From Rehmannia glutinosa (taxonomy: Eukaryota > Streptophyta > Magnoliopsida > Lamiales > Orobanchaceae), in the NCBI GenBank assembly GCA_016081115.2, contig JABTTQ020000184.1:62035-126034 (forward strand): a stretch of DNA of 64,000 nt, written 5' to 3'. Below, piece by piece: positions 1 to 11,973 of the stretch. Positions within the stretch are counted from its first letter, which is position 1. The number at the start of each line of letters is the position of its first letter. Made by a program: the position numbers and the translations under genes. The notes beneath the pieces were generated by a model that saw only the letters and a list, made by a program, of their open reading frames with translations, did no database searches and was not told the origin of the DNA.

Positions 1-53
1 CGCCACATGGTCAAGCCCGGCCCAAAGTAGATCCCTCCTTTCTTTCCTCGGAT

Positions 54-3000
54 CTACGATTCAATATTCTTGGGCAGAGGCCTAGGTCCAGTCCAAGCTT
101 CTTCCTCCACCGCCGCTTCTTCCTCTACCTCGGGCGATATCTTGTCTTCTGGGGCCTTCTTCTTTCCGGTGAGTGCCGGCGGAGTGACAAAGCAGAGTGA
201 TCGGTTGTCTGTCATTGTCAGTCGCCTTTCTTCACATAATGCGAGACCCTTTTCCCAAGACAGGTCCCAAGCTTGAGCCATGGACATATTTGCAAAATAT
301 CCTTGATTCGAGCGTTTTGAATTCGTCAATCGATCTTCGCTCTGTCCCGACATCCGAAATGGCATACGTGTCTCTCGCAACCGGAATGCCTCCGTGTTCT
401 TTCAAGATGTTCATCACCCTGGCATCCATTCTTCCTTCCACCTCCTTCATCCCCGCTTCAATTTCTTTTCTCTTCTCGGCCATAGATACAAAGCAGAGTG
501 TTGGAGTGGCAGAGTCACTGGGAGTTTGCCGCTTATAATGTCACCGGGACAGACTGTTGGGGGTTTGTGCAATCATCAAGGTCATATTTTTTGATCCTTC
601 CCCTCAAGCAGATTTTCCTTTCTTGATTTCAAAATTTCCTCGGTGATTTTCCTTGTCGCTTGTTCCCTTGTCACCGCTTCCTTTCTTTTCACCTTCAGAT
701 TTTTCGCTTTAAGGTATTCTTCTTCCCCTTTTTGGCATCATCAAAGGATAGAGGAACCCCAGGGAACATGCTTGCAAGCATGAAGTCGAAGTCGTCCGAT
801 GGTTGAATTTTGCTTCAAGTCTCGCCGCATTGTATCCGCACGGAATTGACCGAGTAGCGTTGGATTCTCACTGAAATCGCTTCATCTCGGCCATGAGAAG
901 GCTGAATTTTCTTGTCATGTGTTCTTCCAAACGCTGTATATCATTTGCATTTCGCTTCACGCAGCAGCCTTGATCTCGGCAGTGTGAGCTTCGTGCATAT
1001 GTTCAATGTGTTCCCGCAGCCGTTTCGCATCAACATTTTCTTGACTCTCCACACCAGCAGCTTGTTGAATAAGGTTCTCAAGTATCTCATTGTTCCACAC
1101 GCATTGATTCTTTGTTGTTGCCACCATTCCCTTACCCGACCGTGATGCCTCTCAAGTCACCGTAAGGTTGGCATCTCTATTTGCCCAATCGCATGTCCAA
1201 AGAGGCTCGATGCCTCTCCATCTTTTCAACTTCAAAGAAAGAGTGCCTTGAACACTTCTCGCATTTCTTGGTGATTCTTCTGTTGCGGTGATGGCCATAC
1301 AAAGATCGAAATCAAAGTCTTGGAACAATGGTGCCACGAGTGAAAAACAGAGTGGTGCGTGATAGCGTGCTTGCTCATTTTTCGACTCTTCGTGGAGTTC
1401 TCGTATCTCTAGTGAGAAAGGGAAAGATTCCACAAAGGATTCATCACCGCTAACTAGGATTTGTTCGATGATAAGCGGTGTGCGTGAAGTTCTTTTGGGA
1501 ATCGATCCATTTTGTAGCTTGAGGAGCCGAGGAGTTAATGGTGTCTCGGTTGATTAGGTTTGGTTGTGAAATAGACCCGGCTTGGCCGAGCCTCATTGTC
1601 TTAACAGCCTTCGTTGGTCTCGGTGATTTTTCCTTTTTAGTTGACTTATCCTCGGCCTTATCAAGCGGCGTCATCGGACGATGATGAGATTTCTAGAGGT
1701 GGCTCATCATCAAAGTTAAAAGTTTGACGAGTAGTCTTGGGATCGACTTACTCGTACTTGGAACACCATGGTGAGTCTTTTGGATTTGTCATGGGGTTGA
1801 CTCGGCTCTTCTTCTTCGCCTTTCCGATCCCGGAAAAGTGACATCGGGATTGTCTGGGAATCATGAAGTGCGCCGATCTCCTTCTCGATGGGTCGATGAT
1901 TGCAGGAGTGATGTTCTCTACTTGACCTCTTTACCCCGGGAAGTCTCAACCACCCGTGGGCCTTCATTTCCTCCAGCTAGTCTCTCATCTGCGAGGCCTT
2001 GGTCCTCCCTTTCGAGTGTTGTCACTGCCTTAGGGTCTTTACAGATGGCATCCATTGGAGTCTCAACCCCATGGATTGCACTTTCATCGCCCAGTGTTAA
2101 CTCCCCGGGGGTTGTTCCTTCCCGCGTGCCTCGACTACATCGGCGGCGTCATTAGCCTTGAGCGGTTGGCACTCACCGAGATGGGGCAGTCTGCCTCGAG
2201 CTTCGTTGATGGCAACTTGTTGTTCTTCTAGTGATTGTAATTTCTCTTCTTCGCCTCCTTGCTTCTTTGTCGAGTCATCTCGGCAGATCCTCCGACCTGC
2301 GCGAGTGGAGGGAGTTTCCCCTCGGGCGCTGGTGAGTGACTTGGAGTGGGGTCACTCGTCTCCGACTCCCGGCCTGTTGCAATTGATGGTTCAGCCGTTG
2401 GGGCGGTGGTAGCACACCTTCAATAGGGGTTGGCTTGACCGGGGTCCCCACTAGCCCGATTTCATCGCCATTTCCTTATCGCTTTCTTCCGAGTGAGCTG
2501 GGAGGTGGTAGAAAGAACATCGGTGGCTATTTGCTTCGAACCACTCCCATTGGATCGATTTCTAGCGTGTTCGAGGACTCTCCGGGTCCCTCCATCATCT
2601 TTGCTCGTGAAGGATTCTTGATTCATGCAATGCTTGCTGCATTTGCAACTCTTCGTGGGCGGAAAGATTCTATGGTTCCTCGTCACTTTCAGAGAAGACA
2701 TCAAGGAGAGGATGGAAGTGTTACGTGGTGTGCGGAGATAGGGCGATGCTTGCCTTCTCACGTGCTTCGCTTCTTGACTTGCTTTTGCTCTCTCCCCGCC
2801 CTTGTAGATTTGCGGGATGTCTAAGCAGCTTGTCCTCGTCAACGGGAGCACGAGATTGACCCAAGGAAATTTAGTGATTCTCTTCTTCTTCTATGAATTC
2901 AGCCGTTGGAACTGTTCCCTCGACTTGCTCAACTTCCATTTTCTCCACTCACGCAGACGATTTTGAATGTCCGGGTAAGGTGGAGATAGGATCATTACAT

Positions 3001-4296
3001 CACTATCCGCATTTGGTTCTTTCTTGAGTTTAATTTGTGTGAGCTACAATTTGTGTCTTGGGTTGCCTCTGGCGATCGCTTCAACAGACTTGGTCGTTTC
3101 ATCAACTACTCGAGACTCTACTTCTCCAAAGAGTCTCGGTATTTGTGCTAGATGAGTAGCCGACTCAAATTTGGTTTCTCCTGCTTGACCGCTTGACGAG
3201 TCTTCTTCGTCTCCTGGTTTGTACTGGGGAATTTCAGTTCGGGCGGTGTCCTCTCGAGTCTTGGGGCGGCAGGGCGGTGCTTGTGTTTGTTTTCGAGGAG
3301 CCGCCGTCAGGCTTGTCGTTCTCCTCCTTTTGACGATCGGAGAAGGTATTTGGGAGTCCTTCTCGATCGCCGCAGGGCGAGTGACATGGCCGGGCGGGTG
3401 ACTCTGCTGCAGGGGCAGGAGCATGTTTGGTTTTCTTTGCTGCAGGGGCAAGAGATTTCTTGCGCCGCAGGGCGACTTTCTTCTTGGTTGGAGAGGGCGT
3501 TTGTGTCTTGGGTGGTGATTCCCTCACTCAGTGTCGCTCTCTTGGCATAAGCTCGCTTCGAGCACCATAGAGGTTAGCTCTAAACATCCTCTTGTTAACA
3601 TGGAATGCTTTCCCATGTATGAGAGGGACTCCTTTCACCTCCAATAGTCGGCCAATCACTAGGCCATATCCCGGGATCCTCCAAATGACCCATCTTCTTT
3701 GAAGGACTTGTTCCTACGTTCGGGCAGAAATCTGCTTTGTAGATAAACTCATTTGGTTTATCTTCTTTTTCTCGATGATTGCAGCCCATCACAATCGCTT
3801 TGCCTTTGATAGTTGGTCAAAGCCGCCAAATTTGATGTCGATACATTTGGCAACTATGTCCAACAGTTTGTGATAATCCTCCTTCGCCAGATCTTTTGTT
3901 TGTTTGTGTATATAATTTTATCGCAAGGTCGGACTTGGCTATTTTTTCCATGCGTCACCAAGTTTACATCGACTTCCTTAATTTCGATTTGCTCCTTTCT
4001 TTGGTAGTGAGCAATATTCACCAAATCCTTCGCGTTGATAGTCACCGCTTCCCGTGAAGCAGATGACTTGATTCCTTCATCGTGAATCTCAAAGCATTCA
4101 CGTAGAATTGTGCGACCTCTTCCACATAGGTCATAGGATACTCCAGCGTTAGAAACGGTTTTTCCCCGACGTTTCTAACTTCTCCGCGATTTTCTTCACC
4201 AGGGTGTCGTCGGACCTGTTTCACCATTCCGTCAAATCCACGGTTGAACCTGTGGATTTGTTTTCCCAACTTGGTAAAGTCATACGTTGGTGCCAT
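54..4296 (-). pseudogene. Env-like third ORF of the SIRE element, frame-interrupted
   Basis: A methionine at 4296, about 570 bases after pol, starts a clear segment (MAPTYDFTKLGKQIHRFNRG, later YPMTYVEEVAQFYVNALRF). The VAQFYVNAL stretch resembles the FYANL signature of the plant 'putative plant transposon protein' domain often found in SIRE third ORFs; that assignment is from memory. Downstream pieces include EIKEVDVNLVTHGK, a basic proline and alanine rich stretch (3044-3527), an acidic linker (VEEEAAVEEEA near 110-190) and a charged, probably coiled-coil stretch (AEKRKEIEAGMKEVEGRMD, 232-483). The last stop is at about 54. At least eight frame changes break it. Function of this ORF class is not established. 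Confidence 0.55.
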
Positions 4297-4870
4297 TTCT
4301 CGAGAATAATTTCAAGGAAAAGTTCAGAAATTTGATTTGAAGATTGATAGGGTTTCGAGAGTATTTGCCTTTGCCTTTTGAGAGAAAGAGATTGAACAGT
4401 TTTTAGAAGTGTGAGAGAAACGGGCGAAAATGGTTTAAATATGGTTTATGAAAGGACGTGCAGACGGTTTTGAATTGTGATCGAAATCAACGGCTTGGAT
4501 TTCGCGACGATATTGAGCAATTCATGTCTCGTATTTAATGCGGGCAAAGATTTATATCCAATCATAGGCTTGGTGTGCGCAGCTTTATGTCAGTACACAT
4601 CATCATTATCTTTGACGTGTCTCTTAAAACATTCCCGCTTAAGTCAAAACGATTGCGTTTTTGTCGCTTTGCTCATAAGTTATTCAGCTTATCTCTTAGC
4701 CGATTTAACTCGCTTCTCACATTTCTCTTAGTGACTCAAATTATCGGTGACTTGATATATTGACTTCCGACAAAATTGATTTCTCGAGCTAATTTTTGTT
4801 TTCACTCTTTTTCACGTTCGTTCTGTTCCATTTCTTTTCTTTGATTCTTCGTGTCTCGGCCTTAGCTCAA

Positions 4871-7800
4871 TTAGCCCCAACTCATGTTTGAGTTCTTCAA
4901 ATCTTGACTCACATAATGGTTTTGTGAAGATGTCACTAGTTGTTTGTCGGTTGAGATATATTCCAAGATAATGTCCTTCTTTTCAACATGATCTCTTATG
5001 AAATGATATCTCGACATCAATATGTTTTGTTCTTGAGTGCAACACAGATTTTGAGTGATTGCAATGGCACTTGTGTTATCACACATGATTGGAATTTCTT
5101 TTTCTTCAATTTCATAATCTCTCATTTCTTTGTCTCATCCATAGGACTTGGGCACAACAATTTGCCGCAGACTATGTATTCGCCTCACCATTTGTAGAGG
5201 TGGCTATTGAGTTTTGCTTCTTGCTAAACCAGGAAATTAGTCTGTTTCCTAGCATTTGACATGTGCCTGAAGTACTTTTCCGACCACTCGCATCCAAAGA
5301 TAGTCAGTCGGAATAGCCAATTAGCTTGAATCCACCTTCCTTTGGATACCATAGCCTACTTCTTGGCTTCCTTTTAAGTATCTCAATATTCTCTTAGCCT
5401 GCATCATATGGCTCTCTTTTGGAGCAGATTGAAATCTTGCACATACACCTACAAAAAAGTGATGTCCGGCTCGCTAGCTGTGAGATAGAGCAATGATCCA
5501 ATAAGTGCTCAGATCTTGTTTGATCTCTGTGCTTGCCATCCGCATCCATGTCCATTTTGGTCGATGTGTTCATTGGTATTTTTATAGAAGACTTCTCCTC
5601 CATACCAAACTTCTTCATTAAATCTCCGTGTATTTCGTTTGACTTATGAAGGTTTCATCCTTCATTTGTTTCACTTGAAGTCCAAGGAAGAATGTCGCCT
5701 CTCCCATCATGCTCATTTCAAATTTACTTTGCATGAGGTTTGAGAATTTTTCACACGACTCTTTGTTAGTGGATCCAAAAATGATGTCATCCACATATAT
5801 TTGAACAAGCAAAAGATACTCTTCTTGTCTTGAATTACGAAAAGTGTTCTATCTACTTTTCCTTTTGTGAATCCATTTTCAATCAGAATTGTGACAGGGT
5901 GTCATACCATGCTCGGGTGCCTGTTTCAATCCGTGCACAGGCTTTCTTGAGTTTGTATACTTTGTCTCCAAGAGTCTTTCGCTCAAATCCTCGGAGGTTG
6001 TTCAACATACACTTCTTCTTCCAATAAACCATTCAGAATGCACTTTACATCCATTTGATATACAAAGTGAAATTCTTGTGAGCAAAGATAGGCAAGAAAC
6101 ATCCTTATAGCTTCCAATCTTGCTACGAGGGGCAAATGTTTCATCAAAATCTATCCTTCTTCTTGGCAATATCCTTTGGCTACAGTCTTGCTTTGTTTCT
6201 TACCACGTAACCTTCCTCGTTCATCTTATTTCGAATACCCATTTGGTTCCAATAACATTTTGATGTATGGGTCTTTGTACTAATTCCCATACTTTATTTC
6301 TCTCAAACCGATTCAGCTCTTCTTCTTGCATAGCTTGAATCCAATGTGTGTCGTCCAATGCTTGTGACACATCTTTGGGCTCTATTGCGAGATGAAGCAT
6401 GTGAACATTGCTTCTTGTTGGGTTTGGATCTTGTCTTGACACCTTCTCTTATATCTCCAATGACAAGTTCTCGTGGATGGTCTCTCACCATCTTACGTCG
6501 AGTTGAAGCAAGTTAGCTGGATTGATCGACTTGTACCGTTGTTCTTTGGGTCGACTCTCTCGTGATCACTCGGTGCAGATTTTCCACCGCTTTTGAGATT
6601 CGGCTATCTCATCATCTTCTTCAATCGATAATTCCCGGTCAAACAAAGATAGGACTCTTCTCAGAAGATTGGATGATTCTTATCGGTGACTCTTCAATGT
6701 CTTCCCATTTACATTTGGCTCATCGAATACTACATGAATGGATTCTTCTCAGAACCATAGTTCTTTTGTTGAGTATTCTAGGCTTTGCTTTCGTTGAGTA
6801 TCCTAAGAAGATACCTCATCACTTTAGCATCAAAAGCCTTTAGGTTGTCTTTGCCATTGTTGTGGATGAAGCATTTACATCCAAATATTCTCAAATATGC
6901 AACATTTGGTTTTCTTCCATCCGGATCTCATAGGAGTCTTTGTCAACTGTCTATTTATCATGCATCTGTTTTGGGTGTAGCAAGTCGTGTTGATTGCTTG
7001 CCCAAAATCTTTTTGGTAACCCCGTCACCTAACATGGTCCTTGCCGCTTCTTTGAGGGTTATTTCCTTCTTTCTCGCAACTCCATTCTCTTTTGTGGAGT
7101 CCTTGCGGTGATAGTTCATGACCAATACCATTCTCAATACAAGATCGAGTTATTATTCCATTGACAAACTCAGTTCCTCTATCCGATCTTATTTTGATAA
7201 TGGTTTGACTCTTCTCATTTTGTATCCTCTTCATCAATTTGTGGTAGCTTTTGTAGAGTTTCTTTCTTCTTGCACATGAATATTGTCCATGTATATCTTG
7301 AGTAGTCATCTACTACCACCAAGGTGTATTTCTTTCCACTTATGCTTGATGGTTCCACTGGGCCAAATAGATCCATATGAAGCAGATGCAATATTCTTGT
7401 TGAGGATGGGCATGTCTTTTCTTTGAACGACGACTTGATTTGTTTTCCTTTCGACATGCATCACATATACTCTCCTTCTTGTATATCGAGTCCGGAAGTC
7501 CTTCTACAAGATGACTTCTTGCTAGCTTATTAATTGTTTTGAAATTCAGGTGACTCGGCTTTTTGTGCCCCCAACTTGATTCAAATTTGAGCTCTTTTTG
7601 CTAGCAGACAGGTCTTTGGGTGTTGCAGTTGACCAATCCACTACATACATATTTTTCTGTCTACATCCTTGCAAAGACAACTTCATTTGATTCAACATTC
7701 TTGATTTGGCATATTCCCATGTTGAATCCAACATTGTAGCCCTTGTCACGAGTTGGTCGATGCTTAGTAAATTGAAGTTTAGTCCTTCAACATATGCAAC

Positions 7801-8480
7801 ATCCGTGATTTCTAAACCATTCCTTTTGATGGATCCAATGCCTCTTATTTCACCAGGAGCTTCATTTCCTCCAAATATGACTTTTGCTCCTTTAACTTCC
7901 TTGAGTTTTTGACAGATTTCTCTTATTTCTGTCATATGTCCGGGAATGACCACTATCCATGTACCAGGTTCCTTGCACTCACTATTCCTTGAACCGCAAT
8001 CAAGGAAATTAAGTTTTAGGTACCCATTCTTGTCAGGTCCCGAGGGGTTAGAATTATAAGATGATCCAACCAACCTATAGCCAAATGATTTGACTCACAA
8101 GAGGTTGCCATCTATCGTGCCATAATCATAATTAATCCTGGCAAATTGCTTGGGAGCTCCAGTTCATACAAATTGTCTCTTTTGTCAGTATGCCTCGCAT
8201 ATGTGTTTTAGCAATTGCCTTTCTTGGGTAATTGTGGTGTCTTTGAGTGTAGTGCCTAGGTGCATATGTGTCTTGATGAAAGCTCTTGTGCTTTTGGAAT
8301 GGCCTTTGTTGAGTTCTGTGCCTTGCCATTTGGGCTTGTATTCCATAAGTCAGCCGATAGTTCACATTATTCCGATACTTGGCTTGGATATTTTCTACCA
8401 TTCCCATCATATGTATTTCTTTTATGAGTATTCTCGGGATTTTTGGTAGCTCGCTTCTTCTTTACTGAGTATTTTCTGTT
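4871..8480 (-). pseudogene. SIRE-type Copia pol (protease, integrase, RT, RNase H), broken
   Basis: Segments lie in Copia order. The protease-to-integrase linker is at 7546-8073 (VAYVEGLNFNLLSIDQL); the catalytic protease motif before it is degenerate. The integrase GAG-pre region and core are at 7025-7457 (LLHMDLFGPVEPSSISGKKY, VVVDDYSRYTW, IIKIRSDRGTEF). The start of reverse transcriptase is at 6221-6442 (NVIGTKWVFEIR) and its catalytic centre YVDDIIFGST at 5618-5812. RNase H with CDNTSAIAITQN and the HFIRDHVEKKDI segment ends at 4871. Each is in a different frame and several stops intervene. The order protease-integrase-RT-RNase H is diagnostic of Copia rather than Ty3. Confidence 0.85.
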
Positions 8481-8879
8481 TGGAGTCTATTTGAGGACTC
8501 GATCAATCTCTTCTCACGGCCCTTTCAAAGACTCTTAATCGGGTCGTTTTCCTTTTCCTTTGTAACCAAGGCCAGTTTGTTTAGTATTGTGCTTTGATTG
8601 AAAGTGTGTGCAACATTTAGAGTTTTGGATTTTTCGGACTCTTCATGACTTGAAGATCCTTTTTCCAAAATTACTTTTGAGGTTTGACATGGCACAAAGG
8701 AATTAAATCATAAGTTCTGTCTTGTCTCCACATTCTCTTTGACTCATAATAAGATCATCCAATGATTTAGATGCCTTAGTGAATGAGGCAATAACATTTT
8801 TGAGGTCATTCTCCTCTTTTCTATAGCAGCAATTTCTCGCTATTAATTTAGCATTTTCACTTTTAAACTTTTATTCTCA

Positions 8880-10331
8880 TCGCCTATTTGACTTAGAGTA
8901 CTCGGCTCCTTAGTCACTTTGAGTTTTGACTTTTGAGTAGTTGTTTTCCTCATTCAATAGTGTGTGTGAGGTTTTAATGTGCTCAAAATCTTTCATCATT
9001 TTGCCTAATGAGTCATAAAGATCAGTGGGTGATGAAGTGTGTGTGTCACGATCACTATCACTAGTGTCCGAGCTTGTTGAGTTAGATTGTACCTCATCTT
9101 CTTGATTTTGTTCTTTGGCCATTAAGCGAGATCAAGGCTTCTTCTTCAGAGTCACTTGAGTAGTCGCCTTCACCGCTCTCTCGAGTCGGTTGTCTCTCTT
9201 GACTTGGTTGTCTCAGCAGTCTCGCAGCCCATCATTGCCTTTTTTTTTCTCTTGTCTTCTTTCTCTCAAGACCTTTTTCTTTCTTCTTCGTTTCGTACTT
9301 GTTGACTACAGGATATGAGCAAATCAATGGCATAGTGACTGGTTGTCTACAATTCCAACATAGATATTCACCTTTTGATCACTCTTTCTATTCTTGAGTT
9401 GTCGGGTCCCGATACTCAACTTGTTGATGATCTGTTTTCTTTGTTGGCCTATCATCCCTTGATTTGGAGGAGCCGAGTGTCTTCCTCGGAGGATTCACCC
9501 TTCCTCTCTTGTAGTTCTTGTTAAAGAACTTGTTAAATCTTTTGACCATCGTGGCTATTTCTTCCGGGTCAATTGCCTCTTTGACCTCACTCTCCTTCCA
9601 TCTTTGACAACTCCAGAGCAGCTGTTTTGGGTACAAAATTGCCTCTTCCTGGTCTTTCCTTCTCACCAAACTCGTAGGCTTTGAGGTCCGAGAATAACTC
9701 ATGATTGGATGTCTTTGATAGGTCCATGGAGTGTCTCAATGCCATGACCTTCATTTCCCATTAATTTGGAAGACTTTTTAGGATCTTCATACACATTTCT
9801 TCGTGTATATTCCTTTCCAAGTGTAGATGTGACTCATTTGTGATTTCTCAGTAAACCGAAGCGCCCGGTTGATCCAGGTTTTCTCCCGAGATCATTTTAA
9901 AGTTCTCAAATTTTTGTACGACCATCGATAGTTTGTTTTTTCTTTGATTTGCTCGAGCCTTCACAAATCAATGTCGGTTTGTCCCATTTCTTAGCAGTTT
10001 TGCAAGATTTCACTTTATTGAACATGGCTTTGTCAAGGTTTTGTAGAGAATATCCTTGGCTACATTGTCCAGGTTGTATCTTTTTCTGTCATCATTTGTC
10101 CACTCGGTTCTTGGTTTTTCAACCATGACGGGTCTGGTGTCGTGATCTTTCTTCCCCTTCACCGCAACTCTTCGTGACCGTGTGTTCACCTTCAATATTT
10201 GCAGAGGCCCATCTTCTATCACTATCCACATCTCATCATGTAATCTTTGATAGATGAGCTCGCATACGAATTTTCCAATCATCAAATTCTTCAATAGTGA
10301 ACATAGGAATGCGTGTTAGATTTGCTTCCAT
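8880..10331 (-). pseudogene. SIRE-type Copia gag, frame-interrupted
   Basis: The start codon at 10331 is about 115 bases inside the primer-binding site. The first segments carry a SIRE gag N-terminus (MWIVIEDGP, then EWTNDDRKRYNLDNVAKDILYKTL over about 10010-10294). A lysine-rich RGRVNPPRKTLGSSKSRDD segment follows (9388-9702). Near 9330-9360 the DNA still encodes a zinc-knuckle start (CWNC), but the rest of the CCHC pattern has been lost. A serine and aspartate rich tail (TSSDTSDSDRD, 8910-9122) resembles the acidic SIRE gag C-terminus. At least four frame changes separate these pieces. Gag would form the virus-like particle; this copy is broken. Confidence 0.75.
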
Positions 10332-10443
10332 GATAACAACTTTTAATGATAGAAAAGAGTTTTGAAAGTTTAAGTACTAAAGCAGACTTTTGAAAAGTTT
10401 GGAGATCTAGTTCAAGAACGGTGCGGAGGGTTCAATGAACCAA

Positions 10444-10457
10444 CCGCTTTGATACCA
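10444..10457 (-). other. Primer-binding site, initiator-Met tRNA type
   Basis: The minus strand reads TGGTATCAAAGCGG two bases inside the LTR end. This closely matches the complement of the 3' end of plant initiator methionine tRNA (TGGTATCAGAGC), the usual Copia primer. It fixes the LTR boundary and the element's direction. Confidence 0.85.
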
Positions 10458-10459
10458 CT

Positions 10460-11973
10460 TGTAGGTCCCAAGGGGTGTAAGTGTAAGGTTTAGAAGGGGG
10501 TTGAATAAACCTTACCAAATTTTCGATTTAGGCCTTTTAAATCTACAGAGTTCTTGATTGTGTCCTTGATGGACAATCGATTTAGTCACTCAAGAGAGTT
10601 AATCTCTCAACACTCAATTTGAGCATTAATAGAGTAACTCATTTGTTGGCTATAAATTGACTCAATCGTGGTTTTGTTTTCGGAAGACTTAACACCCTTA
10701 AGTTTGATTAAGCAAGTTTTTTACACTTGATTTAGTACTTATAAATTATCAAATGGATAGCAAATTTATCACAGATATAAGCAATTAAAAGTGCGTAAAT
10801 TTAAATCTTTGAAATGTAAATGACACAATAAAGTTTTTATAGAGGTTCAAGATGGGGTAATTCTTCTACTCCTCTCTTCTCCAACTCCCGGAGGAATCCA
10901 CTAAGTAATGATCGGTTTACAAAGTGGTACATCCGGATACAAGTCTTGATCACAACGGCCGACTTGATCCTTTGGGACTCGACCTGAGACGCCTTGATCA
11001 CTCGGTGGCTTCTCGTACGACTCGCCTTCTTCACAGGCGGTTGCACTACTGACTCACTTGCTTAAGCACTTTGGATTTGATCACGAAGCCCTCCAAGAGC
11101 TTAAGACTTGGTTCACCTTGAACCTTTCTACAATCCTTCCGGAATGTAGACCCCTAGTTTTCAAAAGATTTTCCTCTTCAGGCGATTGAAGTTCTCTTTC
11201 CTTCACGAGGTAAGTGTTGGATTGATGTACTTGAAGTGTAGGCTTGAGGATTGAGAATGTTTCAGTTTTTAGATAAGCTTGTATATCTTCACGTGTGTGT
11301 CATTCATCCTCTTTCTCAAACAAATTCCTCACTTTTATAGTGAACTTTCAAAAATTTGCCCGTTGAAGAGATAGGCTCATTTTTGAAAGTCACTTTGCGT
11401 CGTTGGCTTGCGATCCTTGGAATTGCCATTTCCTCGTATGAATTGTTTTATCTCCTTTTCGTAGTTCGACACGGTGTAGTGCTTCCCATTGGTTCATTCC
11501 TTTTGCACGCTTCGGGTGAGCACTCCAAGAAAGGTAGTATGGAGATATTACTTGTTTAAGTAAATCTCTTGATTTCTCAGTGCAACGGTTCTTTTACGAT
11601 TATCTCGGCTTGACCGCATTTCCTTGTTTTCCCAGGTGACTTAGAGTCACTTCCAATCATGGATGACTCTTACTGTCACTTCACTTGAGACTTGGCTTCT
11701 CTTGAGTCGACTTGATCGATGTTCCACTCACCGTGCATCTCACCGCTTCTTCAATCGAGTTCCCCGTCTCTTTTCTTTTGTATTTCATTGTCTCACGCAG
11801 AGTTTTCCTTCAAGCCTTGATTTGTCTTCTTGCAAGTTGGAGCGTAGTTGACTTAACTCGGCTTGGCACTCTAATTGTTACAATACATTTTACAAACAAA
11901 AAATGGGGAGCCAACTTTCTATTCTAAGTTTTACATGGCATTCATCAAAATCTAAACAATAAAATTCCTAACA
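10460..11973 (-). repeat. 5' LTR of the SIRE-type Copia element
   Basis: On the plus strand the block begins tgtaggtccc directly next to the primer-binding site and ends aattcctaaca. On the element's own strand it therefore starts TG and ends CA, as LTRs do. Length is about 1.5 kb, in the range of SIRE LTRs. The next five bases outside (ctcta, 11974-11978) would be the target duplication, but the partner is outside the window. The short ORFs inside are not genes. Confidence 0.8.

Larger units (their letters stand above)
1..11973 (-). mobile_element. SIRE/Maximus-lineage Ty1-Copia retrotransposon, 3' LTR outside window
   Basis: Reading the minus strand from 11973 downward, the parts appear in SIRE order: a long 5' LTR, a primer-binding site matching initiator-Met tRNA, a gag whose N-terminus has the SIRE-type signature (MWIVIEDGP, NLDNVAKDILYKTL), then protease, integrase, reverse transcriptase (YVDDIIFGST) and RNase H. 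A large extra ORF follows before the window edge. SIRE elements are the Copia lineage known for a third, env-like ORF, which fits. All frames are interrupted by shifts and stops, so the copy as written cannot make a polyprotein. The 3' LTR is not seen, so insertion age cannot be judged from LTR divergence here. Confidence 0.85.
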
